Source: an uncultured Ilumatobacter sp. (GTDB lineage: Bacteria > Actinomycetota > Acidimicrobiia > Acidimicrobiales > Ilumatobacteraceae). From it: DNA of 64,000 bases. The notes beneath the pieces are model-generated. The model had not been told where the DNA came from. It saw only the letters and a program-made list of their open reading frames with translations, and did no database searches. Shown one piece after another: positions 1-9,282 of this stretch (the stretch's first letter is position 1; every line of letters begins with the position of its first letter). The position numbers and the translations under genes were made by a program. The stretch covers positions 1 through 64,000 of the forward strand of contig CAJJBX010000013.1 in assembly GCA_905182555.1 (NCBI GenBank), written 5' to 3'.

Positions 1-327
1 CAGCGAGCCGTACGGCGTGTTGAACGGCGTGCGAACCACCGGGACACCGCGAGCCACGAGTTGCTCGTGGAGCAGAAGGAGCTCCTCGGCGTTACCGGGG
101 TCGAAGGCCAGCACAGAACCACAGCGCGCTGCGTCGTTGGCGCCGAGGCCGAGCTCGCCAAGTCCGGCCGGTGTGTGGAGTGCGAGCACCACGCCTGGGG
201 ACGCCTGCAGGGCACGGAACCCGTCGTGGCTCCAGGCCGACAGCTCGGTCATACCGAGCGCCTCGACGTAAAAATCCCTGAGCTCGTCGAGACCTTCGGT
301 GACGATGCTCACGTAGCTCAGCTGCAC
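1..327 (-). CDS. VOC/glyoxalase-family protein, truncated by window edge
   Basis: Reverse-strand reading VQLSYVSIVTEGLDELRDFYVEALGMTELSAWSHDGFRALQASPGVVLALHTPAG... is VOC-like; no stop before window start; GTG start inferred. Confidence 0.6.
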   Translation of the reverse strand, partial: MQLSYVSIVTEGLDELRDFYVEALGMTELSAWSHDGFRALQASPGVVLALHTPAGLGELGLGANDAARCGSVLAFDPGNAEELLLLHEQLVARGVPVVRTPFNTPYGSL

Positions 328-404
328 AGTGTTCAACTGTACTTAACACCGAGTGTCGTTGTCAATGCCCGCTTTCTCATGACTTTGATCGCATCCCAGA
401 GCGA

Positions 405-977
405 TCAGCTGCCGGCGGTGGTGACGATGACGAGCCGGACGTCTCCACTCAGTCGCCGAGTGCTGTGCGGCACACCGCCCGAATAACTCAACGAGTCGCC
501 CGGTCCGAGCTGGAAGAGTTCGTCACCGAAACGAACCTCGACACGACCGCTGACCACGTACAGCAACTCGTCACCTGGGTGCTTGTAGGGCTCCCCGAAC
601 TCTGGTGGCGCGCCGGTGATCTCGAGGGCATGGAAGACAGATGCGCCACCGACGAGGCTGCGGACGAGCCCGTCGGCCGGATCGTCGCTCTGACTGATCA
701 CCCGAGCCTGGGCCGCACGCGAGACAACCGCTCCGTCGCCGCGCACGGCGGCGGAGGGTGCAGAGGCGTCGGCCAGCAACGCCTGGGCCGTGGTCCCGAG
801 CGCAGCAGCAATACGGTGCAGGGTTTCGATTCGTGGTCGGGCCTTGTCGTTTTCCACCTGGCTGAGGAACGACGCCGATACTTCCGCCGTGCTCGCCACC
901 GATCGCAGCGATTGGCCAAGCACGACGCGCCGAGCGCGCAGCGCTGATCCCAGACTTGAGGCAACTTCCACGGCCAC
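405..977 (-). CDS. XRE-family transcriptional regulator with C-terminal cupin domain
   Basis: HTH: LGSALRARRVVLGQSLRSVASTAEVSASFLSQVENDKARPRIETLHRIAAALG; cupin: PGDELLYVVSGRVEVRFGDELFQLGPGDSLSYSGGVPH; start chosen inside the longer ORF 405..1277. Confidence 0.85.
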   Translation of the reverse strand: MAVEVASSLGSALRARRVVLGQSLRSVASTAEVSASFLSQVENDKARPRIETLHRIAAALGTTAQALLADASAPSAAVRGDGAVVSRAAQARVISQSDDPADGLVRSLVGGASVFHALEITGAPPEFGEPYKHPGDELLYVVSGRVEVRFGDELFQLGPGDSLSYSGGVPHSTRRLSGDVRLVIVTTAGS

Positions 978-1341
978 ATGATGCCGTGTCGAGTGGCGCG
1001 CCGGGTGCACCCGGCCGCGCGGTGCCTTCCGTGCAAGGCCGCGATGTGAAAGTGGAGATCCCCGCTTCTTGGGATATCTCCCAATCAGCGGTCGCTCGCA
1101 CGCCTGGCCCGCACAGGATTCGAGGTCGACCGTTGTCCGATGAGCGCAGCACTTCAGCCCACCCAAAGAGCGCCCGATACTCACCACGCCGCGACGAATA
1201 CGAAACGCCAAGGCGCTCACCGACCAACTCTGAACTGATCGTCGGGGGAACGGAGAAGCCGCCCGCAGAGCAGCCAATCACGACGACAACTGCCGGTACC
1301 GCTACCCCTTAGGCGTGGCACCCGCCGATGAGGTCTGATAT

Positions 1342-2166
1342 GTGTACCTAATGGCAAATGACACCGCTCACGACGAGCACTACGGGCGAGTCGACGATCC
1401 CGCCGGGGCGATCCTGAGCGCGCTCGGCGACCCAGCGACGCTGACCATCGACGATCTTGCACCAGCTGACGAGTTCCATTTAGGCGGCGCAGCAGCAACG
1501 TCGGCGATCATCGACGCTTTGAAAGTCAATGCAAGCGATCGAGTACTCGACATCGGTAGCGGCCTCGGAGGGCCAGCGCGCCGGATTGCAGCGACGACAG
1601 GCGCGCATGTCACCGGGGTCGATCTCACACCGTCATTCGTAGCCGCCGCTACAGCTCTGTCTGGCCGGCTCGCGATGAGTCACAACACCGAATTCATCCA
1701 GGGCGACGTCACCCAACTTGATCGCTGGGGCCCGGGCGTCGGTCCCTTCAACGCTGCAACGCTCATTCACGTTGGGATGAACATCCCTGACAAGAAAGCG
1801 TTCTTTAGCGGGGTCCACGGGCTGCTTGCGCCCGGAGGTCGCTTCGTCGTGTTCGACATAATGTTGACCGGCGATCCCACTGAGATCGCCTACCCGATGC
1901 CGTTTGCGTCCAGGCTTGACAATTCATTTCTTGAGTCGCCGTCCAGTTACGTCGATGCGTTAACAGGTGCCGGTTTCCACGTGAACGAGCCAGTCGACCA
2001 GACACCCCTTGCGCGTGACGCTGCGGCGTCGACTCGCGCTGCGAGCCCACCGCCGGTGTCGCTAGCGACGGTGATGGGACCTGGCTTCGCAACGATGTTC
2101 GCCAAGGTCGGCGCAGCGTTGAGTGCAGGACTGATCGCACCAGTGCAGATCGTCGCGACCCGCTGA
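1342..2166 (+). CDS. class I SAM-dependent methyltransferase
   Basis: VLDIGSGLGGPARRIAATTGAHVTGVDLTPSFV motif I. Confidence 0.85.
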   Translation: MYLMANDTAHDEHYGRVDDPAGAILSALGDPATLTIDDLAPADEFHLGGAAATSAIIDALKVNASDRVLDIGSGLGGPARRIAATTGAHVTGVDLTPSFVAAATALSGRLAMSHNTEFIQGDVTQLDRWGPGVGPFNAATLIHVGMNIPDKKAFFSGVHGLLAPGGRFVVFDIMLTGDPTEIAYPMPFASRLDNSFLESPSSYVDALTGAGFHVNEPVDQTPLARDAAASTRAASPPPVSLATVMGPGFATMFAKVGAALSAGLIAPVQIVATR

Positions 2167-2465
2167 ACGAGTTCGCGGCCGACCACACGTTCCGGGACGG
2201 GCTGAGCTTCAGCAGCCAGGCTCGTCTTGTCTGTTCCACCTCCAAGTCACCCAGATCGCGCAACCACCAATGAACACAGCCCACACCTGAATCGCCGACT
2301 GCGCTGCACGCATGAGCGCACGGTCCAACGCCGGACCTTTCGTCGCTAGTCGAGGAGCGAAACGTCAGCCGTTGTCAGCCATTCGCTTGGCAACCTGAGC
2401 CGCCATATCGCCAACGGGCTGGATGGTCGCCGTTCCCGACGGGATGATCGGTCGAAGGCCCTCGG

Positions 2466-3152
2466 TCAGTGGCGCCACGGTCGGCTCTTCCACCACTCCA
2501 TGGTCGTCAATGGTTCTGCTTCGGCGACCTGCGCCGATGGGGTGGTGCCGATCAGATCGAGTCGCTTCGCCATCTCATCGAGTGCAACCGAAAGGCGCTC
2601 GATCTCTGGGTTCGAAGCAATGCCAAACCAGCGCGCTGTTTGGCGGAGTTTTTCCTCGAGTAGATCGTCGTCGGATGATCTCGGCCGCCCGCAGACAAGC
2701 TGCACGATCCCGGCGACCCCGACCAATGCCACTAGGACGGTGATGACGATGCGCAAGGCATCCGATGAGTTTGGGCGGGCCCAAAGATCCAGGAGATAGA
2801 CCGCCACCATCGCTGCGACGGCGAAGACGCCAGCGAAGCGGCCAGCGAGGTTCCAGCGGTAACGAAGGCGGCCTACGACCATCGCAGCAGCGCCGAGTGA
2901 CAACACGGCGAGAAGCACCCCACCCAAGACCGTGAGCTCACCGCCCTGTTGAAGAACAACGATGACTCCCGCAGCGACAACGCCGGCGATGACCGAACGA
3001 CCGAACGCGGCGGCCGGCGACGAGGCCATCAGTGCATCAAGTTCGTCATCGGTAAGGTCATTCTGCATTGCCTGAAGCGTTCGGAGGCTCGCGTGATCGC
3101 CACGTACGCCAACCGTCGTTCGTCCTCGAGAGCGGCTGACTCGTGCTGACAT
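2466..3152 (-). CDS. hypothetical membrane protein
   Basis: 228-aa ORF with several hydrophobic segments (SVIAGVVAAGVIVVLQQ, VLGGVLLAVLSLGAAAMVV, IVITVLVALVGVAGIVQLV). Confidence 0.55.
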   Translation of the reverse strand: MSARVSRSRGRTTVGVRGDHASLRTLQAMQNDLTDDELDALMASSPAAAFGRSVIAGVVAAGVIVVLQQGGELTVLGGVLLAVLSLGAAAMVVGRLRYRWNLAGRFAGVFAVAAMVAVYLLDLWARPNSSDALRIVITVLVALVGVAGIVQLVCGRPRSSDDDLLEEKLRQTARWFGIASNPEIERLSVALDEMAKRLDLIGTTPSAQVAEAEPLTTMEWWKSRPWRH

Positions 3153-3361
3153 TCATTCGACACTACATCGCGACCGCGACCGCGATCGCGACAACGAAGT
3201 CGGCGGCGGGGGCGGCGTCGGCTGCTCCGATTGTGACGGCGGCACGGGGTGAGCAGCGGCTCCAAGAGCCGGCAAACGAAGGGAGCTAATGAGTCGTCCC
3301 AACCACCAGGAAGCCCACCCCTAGACGCGAAGAAATCCCCTGCAATGCAAGGGATTTCTCG

Positions 3362-3444
3362 TGCGCGAGGGGGGACTTGAACCCCCACGCCCTTTCGGAC
3401 ACCAGCACCTGAAGCTGGCGCGTCTGCCATTCCGCCACTCGCGC
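3362..3444 (-). tRNA. tRNA-Leu (anticodon CAG)
   Basis: Reverse complement GCGCGAGTGGCGGAATGGCAGACGCGCCAGCTTCAGGTGCTGG...GGGGGTTCAAGTCCCCCCTCGCGC: paired acceptor stem, long variable arm, T-loop GTTCAAGTC; CAG in the anticodon loop. Confidence 0.93.
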
Positions 3445-3598
3445 AAGTGGAGGCTGAACGATAACCGGGCGCACCCAGGAACTCCACGCGCGAATCTGTC
3501 CACTTCTGAGCCGCCGAATCGGAACGTGGAACGGAACGTGGAAACCGAACACATGCGACGGCCGAGCGGGGCGCGGGTCAAGTATCCTCGCACACCAC

Positions 3599-4261
3599 AT
3601 GGGATTGCAGTCAATGGAGAGGCGCCTGGAGCGTATGGTCGAGGGTGTGTTCACTCGTCGTAACCGCGGATCTATCCGCCCAATCGAACTCGGCCGCCGC
3701 CTCGTACGCGAAATGGACGACAATCGCAGCGTCGATGTCAAGGGCCGCCGCATCGTCCCCAACGACTTCACCGTCCAGCTGAGCGACACCGATCACAACG
3801 GTTTCAGCGACATCGAAGAGGCCCTCACCACCGAGCTCGCCGAAGCCGCACGCGAATACGCCCGCGAAGAGGGCTACCACTTTATGGGCCCGGTCATTGT
3901 CAGGTTGATGCTCAACAACGAATTGAAAACCGGCCGATTCGACATTGTCGCCCAGCTCAAGCAGGCCGCCGGTGGCCTCGGCGCCGGCTCCCTTGTCCTG
4001 CCATCCGGCGAACGTGTCACCCTCGGCGAAAACGTCACCACTGTCGGCCGGTTGCCCGAATGCACGATCTCGATCTACGACACGAACGTCAGCCGCAACC
4101 ACGCCGAGATCCGCACCGGCACCAAGGCATACGTCGCCGTCGACCTCGGCTCGACCAACGGCACGATGATCAACGGCCTGCGCATCATCGGCGAACAGCG
4201 TCTCAACGACGGCGACATCATCAGCATCGGTTCGACACACGTCCGCTTCGAGGCATCTTGA
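3599..4261 (+). CDS. fhaA: FHA domain-containing protein FhaA (DUF3662 + FHA)
   Basis: N-terminal MERRLERMVEGVFTRRNRGSIRPIELGRRLVREMDDNRSVDVKGRRIVPNDFTVQLS and C-terminal FHA core VGRLPECTISIYDTNVSRNHAEIR...DLGSTNGTMING; upstream of the pstP-rodA-pbpA-pknB cluster. Confidence 0.92.
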   Translation: MGLQSMERRLERMVEGVFTRRNRGSIRPIELGRRLVREMDDNRSVDVKGRRIVPNDFTVQLSDTDHNGFSDIEEALTTELAEAAREYAREEGYHFMGPVIVRLMLNNELKTGRFDIVAQLKQAAGGLGAGSLVLPSGERVTLGENVTTVGRLPECTISIYDTNVSRNHAEIRTGTKAYVAVDLGSTNGTMINGLRIIGEQRLNDGDIISIGSTHVRFEAS

Positions 4262-4304
4262 GCGCGAGTGTCCCGGTGCTCGCTCACGGAACGCGGCGGC
4301 AACG

Positions 4305-4860
4305 ATGACCGACCAGATTCTCAATATCTTAAAGTTCGCCCTCCTTGGCTTGCTCTACCTCTTTTTTGCACGAGTCCTCTGGGCCGTGTGGAGCGAAGTC
4401 CGCACACCGAAACAACACGCCATTCAGGCCGCGCCAGCACAGCAGCGTCGAGACGGCGCACCGCCAGCGCAACAACAGCCAGCTCAACAACGCGTCCAGT
4501 CGGCAACAGCGGTCAGGGCAACAGCGGCCAGCCCAGAAGCCGCGCAAGGCGCAGAAGGGCCGCTCCGGTCGCGTCGGGAGACTGGTGATCCTCGAACCGC
4601 GCGCACGGCGTGGCACCGCCGTAGCGATGCACGGAGAGATCACCCTCGGCCGCGATCCAAGCTGCTCGTTCGCGATCGATGACGACTCGTTCATCTCCCA
4701 ACTGCACTTCCGCATCTATGACTACGAAGGCCAGCCAATGCTCGAAGACCTCGGCTCGACCAACGGCACGTTCCACAACGGCAACAAGGTCGTGGGCGCC
4801 AAGCTCTTGCACCCCGGCGACCGCATCCAGGTCGGCACCACCGTGATTGAGGCCCAGTAG
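4305..4860 (+). CDS. fhaB: FHA domain protein FhaB-like, split over two frames (apparent +1 indel near 4502)
   Basis: TM part MTDQILNILKFALLGLLYLFFARVLWAVWSEV in frame of 4305; FHA part GRLVILEPRARRGTAVAMHGEITLGRDPSCSFAIDDDSFISQLHFRI...DLGSTNGTFHNG in frame of 4345..4860. Confidence 0.8.
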
Positions 4861-6272
4861 TGGCCAAGCTCAACTGGGGATCGGCCACCCACACTGGCCA
4901 AATACGTGCGCAGAACGAAGACAATCTCGTCGCCGTCGACGGTGTCTTTGTTGTCGCCGATGGCATGGGCGGCCACGAAGCCGGTGAAGTTGCCAGTCAG
5001 ATCGCGGTCGATCGAATCCGTGCCGACCTCGATGTCCAAGGCCTGCCCGAAGCCAGCGCCGTCGTCGACTCAATCTCGAACGCAAACGGCGACATTTTCC
5101 GTGCCGCAATCGCGAACCCTGGCCAAGCCGGCATGGGCACCACGGTCACTGCAATTGCGGTCATCAGCGACAACCTTGCTGGCCGCGGCGTACCAAACCT
5201 CGACGTCAACGACGACGGCAAGATGACACCAATCAGGGCTGCCGAGCCATCGGAAGCCCTCGTGCTCGCCAACGTCGGCGACTCACGCACCTACCTGCTG
5301 CGCCACGGCCGCCTGCGACGCGTCACGATTGACCACAGCTACGTGCAGGAGTTGGTGTCGACCGGCCACATCACCGAAGAAGAAGCCCGCACCCACCCGC
5401 GCCGCAACATCATCACCCGCGCCCTCGGCATCGAGCCCGACGTCAAAGTCGACTGGTGGACACTGCCCCTCATCCGTGGCGACCGGTTCCTGCTCTGCAG
5501 CGACGGCCTTGTCGACGAAGTCGCCGACCCCGACATCCTCGAGACAATCACCACCCTCACAGACCCGCAAGAGGCCGCCGACCGTCTCGTCGACCAAGCC
5601 AACGAAGCCGGTGGCCGCGACAACATCACCGTGATTGTCGTCGACGTCCTCGAAGGCGACGACCCGCCAGACCCGACGCTGGAAATCGACGTCGTTCCCC
5701 TGTGGGCCGACGACGTCGACCCAACACCGGCAGGCAGCCTCTCCATTGACGCCGACAGCAGCGCAAATGGACTCGACGCCGCAACCGGCGAACTCGTCGA
5801 GGACGACAAGAAGTCCGACCGCGGCCCGAAGCGGTTCATTCTCGCCATGGTGCTCGCTGCCGCAATCGTGGTTGGTTTCGCGGTCTTCGCTTCATGGGCG
5901 CGCCGCGGCTACTACATCGAGTTCAACAACGATGACGTTGCCACCATTTACAAGGGACAAACCGACGGCGTGTTGTGGTTCGACCCAACAATCGATTCGG
6001 GGGGCCCAGCGCGCGGCATTCTCGACGACGACACCATCAAAGCAATCGAAGCTCGCCCACGCTTCAGCACGCGTAGCGACGCCGTCGCGTTCATCACGGC
6101 AATCCCACCGGCCTCGACACCGACCACCACCACCACCACGTTGCCGCCCACGACGGTCAATGTTGTTGCGCCGACGAGTGCCGTGACCGTGGTGACAACG
6201 ACACCGCGAACAACGACACCGCGAACAACGACACCGCAAACAACGGCGGCCGCGACAACAACGGTGCCCTGA
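4860..6272 (+). CDS. pstP: PP2C-family Ser/Thr phosphatase (PstP-like) with TM and Thr-rich tail
   Basis: PP2C motifs AQNEDNLVAVDGVFVVADGMGGHEAGE, LANVGDSRTYLLRHG, LLCSDGLVDEV, GGRDNITVIVVD; TM then PTTTTTTLPPTT... tail; GTG start overlaps fhaB stop. Confidence 0.93.
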   Translation: MAKLNWGSATHTGQIRAQNEDNLVAVDGVFVVADGMGGHEAGEVASQIAVDRIRADLDVQGLPEASAVVDSISNANGDIFRAAIANPGQAGMGTTVTAIAVISDNLAGRGVPNLDVNDDGKMTPIRAAEPSEALVLANVGDSRTYLLRHGRLRRVTIDHSYVQELVSTGHITEEEARTHPRRNIITRALGIEPDVKVDWWTLPLIRGDRFLLCSDGLVDEVADPDILETITTLTDPQEAADRLVDQANEAGGRDNITVIVVDVLEGDDPPDPTLEIDVVPLWADDVDPTPAGSLSIDADSSANGLDAATGELVEDDKKSDRGPKRFILAMVLAAAIVVGFAVFASWARRGYYIEFNNDDVATIYKGQTDGVLWFDPTIDSGGPARGILDDDTIKAIEARPRFSTRSDAVAFITAIPPASTPTTTTTTLPPTTVNVVAPTSAVTVVTTTPRTTTPRTTTPQTTAAATTTVP

Positions 6273-6277
6273 CGACA

Positions 6278-7723
6278 ATGGCTGACGGACTGATCGACGA
6301 TCAACCCAGTCACCGACGGCGCTCGCCCATCGCCGCACGGCGACGGAACACCGAACTGACGCTGATTGTCATGGCGGGGCTGATCACCGCTGTTGCCTAC
6401 GCCCTCGCCGCGCTCGGCACGAACGCCGAAATCCCACCGGGGATCGTCGTGTTCGTCGCCATCCTGCTCGGCCTGCTCGTGTGCGCACACATCGTCGTAC
6501 GTCTGGTTGCACGCGGCGCCGACGGCACACTCTTGCCCCTCGCCGCACTCCTCCACGGCATCGGCTTCGTGATGATCACGCGGCTCGACGACCGCCTCGC
6601 TGGCCTCCAAGCCACGTGGAGCCTGATGGCCATCGGCATATTCGTCGGCACCCTGCTGTTCGTTCAACGCACCACCGACCTGGCCAACAAAAAATGGCTG
6701 TTCTTCGTTGCCGGAGCTTTCCTCCTGCTCCTGCCCATGGTGCCCGGCGTCGGCCAAACCTTCAACGGGGCACGCATCTGGGTGAGCATTGGCCCAATCA
6801 ACTTCCAGCCCGGTGAGTTCGCAAAAATTGCGCTCGCCATTTTCTTCGCCGCCTACCTCGCCGAGCGACGCGAACTCATCGCTGCAAAGACCTGGAAGGT
6901 CGGTCCCCTCTACCTCCCCGAGCCGCGCTACATCTTGCCGGTCATCGTGGCGTGGGGGTTCGCCGTCATCGTCATGGTCGGCGAACGCGACCTCGGCTCG
7001 TCGCTCCTCTTCTTCACCCTGTTCGTCGTGATGATGTGGGTCGCCACCGAGAACGCCGGCTACCTCTTCATCGGCGCGATTCTGTTCGGTGGAGCGGCCT
7101 GGTTCTCGTGGTCGAACTTTGGCCACGTCCAGACTCGCGTCAGTAACTGGATCAATCCGTGGGACGACCCCCTCGGTGGGGGGTACCAGACCATCCAGGC
7201 GCTGTACGGCCTTGCCGACGGCGGCCTGCTCGGGACGGGGCTCGGGCGCGGCAACCCCGGCCAAGTCCCTGAAGCACAGAACGACTTCATCTTCGCTTCG
7301 ATCGGCGAAGAGTTCGGACTCATTGGCGCGACAGCGATCCTGATGTCGTACGTCCTCATCGTCGGCGCCGGGCTACGCACCGCGTTACGCACCGACCGCA
7401 CGTTCGAAAAGTTGCTTGCCACCGGCCTCACGACCATCGTCGGCGTCCAGGCATTCATCATCATCGGCGGCGTCCTCAAAGTGATCCCGCTCACCGGCAT
7501 CACCCTCCCGTTCGTCAGCTACGGCGGCTCATCGCTCCTCTCGAACTACATCCTCCTCGCACTACTGATCCGCGTCAGCGACTCCGCAGCGCGCCGGCTT
7601 GGCGAACTGCCCGACGACCCAACCACCGGCGAGCGTTGGAAAGCATGGCGGCTGTCTCGTCGAATCCGCCAAGCGGTCAAGCGCGGCGAGACCCCCGCCG
7701 ACTTCGTCGAGGCCGTGTCGTGA
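6278..7723 (+). CDS. rodA: FtsW/RodA/SpoVE-family peptidoglycan glycosyltransferase
   Basis: Polytopic ORF with GARIWVSIGPINFQPGEFAKIALAIFFAAYL and LPFVSYGGSSLLSNYILLALLIRVS. Confidence 0.93.
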   Translation: MADGLIDDQPSHRRRSPIAARRRNTELTLIVMAGLITAVAYALAALGTNAEIPPGIVVFVAILLGLLVCAHIVVRLVARGADGTLLPLAALLHGIGFVMITRLDDRLAGLQATWSLMAIGIFVGTLLFVQRTTDLANKKWLFFVAGAFLLLLPMVPGVGQTFNGARIWVSIGPINFQPGEFAKIALAIFFAAYLAERRELIAAKTWKVGPLYLPEPRYILPVIVAWGFAVIVMVGERDLGSSLLFFTLFVVMMWVATENAGYLFIGAILFGGAAWFSWSNFGHVQTRVSNWINPWDDPLGGGYQTIQALYGLADGGLLGTGLGRGNPGQVPEAQNDFIFASIGEEFGLIGATAILMSYVLIVGAGLRTALRTDRTFEKLLATGLTTIVGVQAFIIIGGVLKVIPLTGITLPFVSYGGSSLLSNYILLALLIRVSDSAARRLGELPDDPTTGERWKAWRLSRRIRQAVKRGETPADFVEAVS

Positions 7724-9213
7724 ATCAGAAGATCCGCCAGCTCGCGGCCGGCCTGATGGTCTGTTACGTCGTGCTGTTCGTCGCGCTCAACTACTGGCAG
7801 GTCGGCCAGAAAGAAGAGCTCGACGCCAAGTTCGACAACACGCGGCAGGTTTTGCGCGAATTCAACCGACCGCGCGGCGAAATCATTTCGGCCGACGGCG
7901 TCGTCGTTGCACGGTCCCTCCCGGACACCACCAACGAGAGTCTCGACTTCGTGCGTGACTACCCGACCGGCGACCTGATGTCGAACGTCACCGGCTACTT
8001 CACAAAAGACTTCGGTTCAACCCAAGTCGAGCGGCAGTACGGCGACGTGCTGGTCGGTTCGACCGTCGCCCAGCAGGTGCGCGGCCTCGGCAACCTTCTC
8101 GACGGCAACGTAGACAACGCTGGCAGCGTGCAGCTCACGCTTCGCCACGACGCGCAGCTCGCTGCGAAGTTCGCCCTCGGTGCTCGTGAGGGATCGGTGA
8201 CCGTGACCGATCCGAACACCGGCGCCGTCATCGCCATGTACTCGAACCCCACCTATGACCCCAACGACTTTGTCGGCGTGCCGTTCGAAGAGGCCCGGGA
8301 CGCAATCACCGAGCTACAGAATGCCGACGGGAATCCTCTGCTCGCCAACGCCTACCAAGAGCGCTACATGCCCGGATCAACCTTCAAGGTCATCACAGCT
8401 GGCATCGGCCTTGAGTCAGGTGTGCTTACCCGTGAGACCAACTTCCCACGCGAGCGGCAATACGTACCGCCACAGACCAACGACCCAATCAACAACTACA
8501 ACGGCAGCCAATGCGGCGGCGACATGGCCGAAGTGTTCCGCCGGAGCTGCAACATTCCGTTCGCCAAGACCGCCATCGAGCTGGGCGTCGACCGATTCGT
8601 TGCCGGCACAAAAAATTGGGGCATCGATGAACAGTTGCCAATCGACCTGCCTCGCGCCGCGACCTCGACGATCGGCAACGTCGAGAACCTCGACAAGGCG
8701 TTGCCCCTCCTGGCGATCCGCGGATTCGGCCAAAGCGAAGTCCAGATGGTGCCGCTGCACATGGCAATGGTCGCCGGTGCAGTTGCAAACGGCGGCCAGA
8801 TGATGTCCCCGTACGTCGTCGATGCCACATTCGATCAGGCCGGTCGGGAACTCGACCGCACCTCCCCGAGCCTGTGGAAGACCCCGATTTCACCCGCGAC
8901 CGCTGCACTCGAAACCGAGTTCATGACCGGCGTGGTTCAGTCAGGCACAGCCAGCTGCTGCATGACTCTCGACGGCGGCATCCAGGCAGCAGCAAAGACC
9001 GGCACCGCCGAACTCGGCCTCGACAGCAATCCCGACCTTTCCCATGCCTGGATCATTGCGTTCGCCCCCGCCGAAAATCCGCGGTTCGCAATCTCCGTTG
9101 TCCTCACCAACGTCCAATCCACGCAGGACGTATCGGCCACTGGCGGTCGGCTCGCTGGCCCCATAGCCAAAGACATGCTCGACTTTCTTCTCACCGGTCA
9201 AGGAGCCATCTGA
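7720..9213 (+). CDS. pbpA: penicillin-binding protein 2 (PbpA-like transpeptidase)
   Basis: GTG start overlapping rodA stop (VNQKIRQLAAGLMVCYVVLFVALNYWQV); transpeptidase motifs PGSTFKVITA, SCN, KTGTAE. Confidence 0.92.
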   Translation: MNQKIRQLAAGLMVCYVVLFVALNYWQVGQKEELDAKFDNTRQVLREFNRPRGEIISADGVVVARSLPDTTNESLDFVRDYPTGDLMSNVTGYFTKDFGSTQVERQYGDVLVGSTVAQQVRGLGNLLDGNVDNAGSVQLTLRHDAQLAAKFALGAREGSVTVTDPNTGAVIAMYSNPTYDPNDFVGVPFEEARDAITELQNADGNPLLANAYQERYMPGSTFKVITAGIGLESGVLTRETNFPRERQYVPPQTNDPINNYNGSQCGGDMAEVFRRSCNIPFAKTAIELGVDRFVAGTKNWGIDEQLPIDLPRAATSTIGNVENLDKALPLLAIRGFGQSEVQMVPLHMAMVAGAVANGGQMMSPYVVDATFDQAGRELDRTSPSLWKTPISPATAALETEFMTGVVQSGTASCCMTLDGGIQAAAKTGTAELGLDSNPDLSHAWIIAFAPAENPRFAISVVLTNVQSTQDVSATGGRLAGPIAKDMLDFLLTGQGAI

Positions 9214-9282
9214 TGCCCGCGAAGACCGTGTTGCTCCGTCCCTCGATAGTCTGGCGCATCGCCTTCGGGCGGACTATCTGAC

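Noticed and set aside
3150-3210. CGCGAC/GCGATC simple sequence stretch upstream of the membrane protein gene
   Set aside because: Low-complexity GC-rich spacer without symmetry or coding evidence
5948-7264. 438-aa minus-strand ORF opposite rodA/pstP
   Set aside because: Shadow ORF of GC-rich coding sequence; plus strand encodes clear PstP/RodA families; composition (many E/D/H/R, no domains) is typical of an antisense frame
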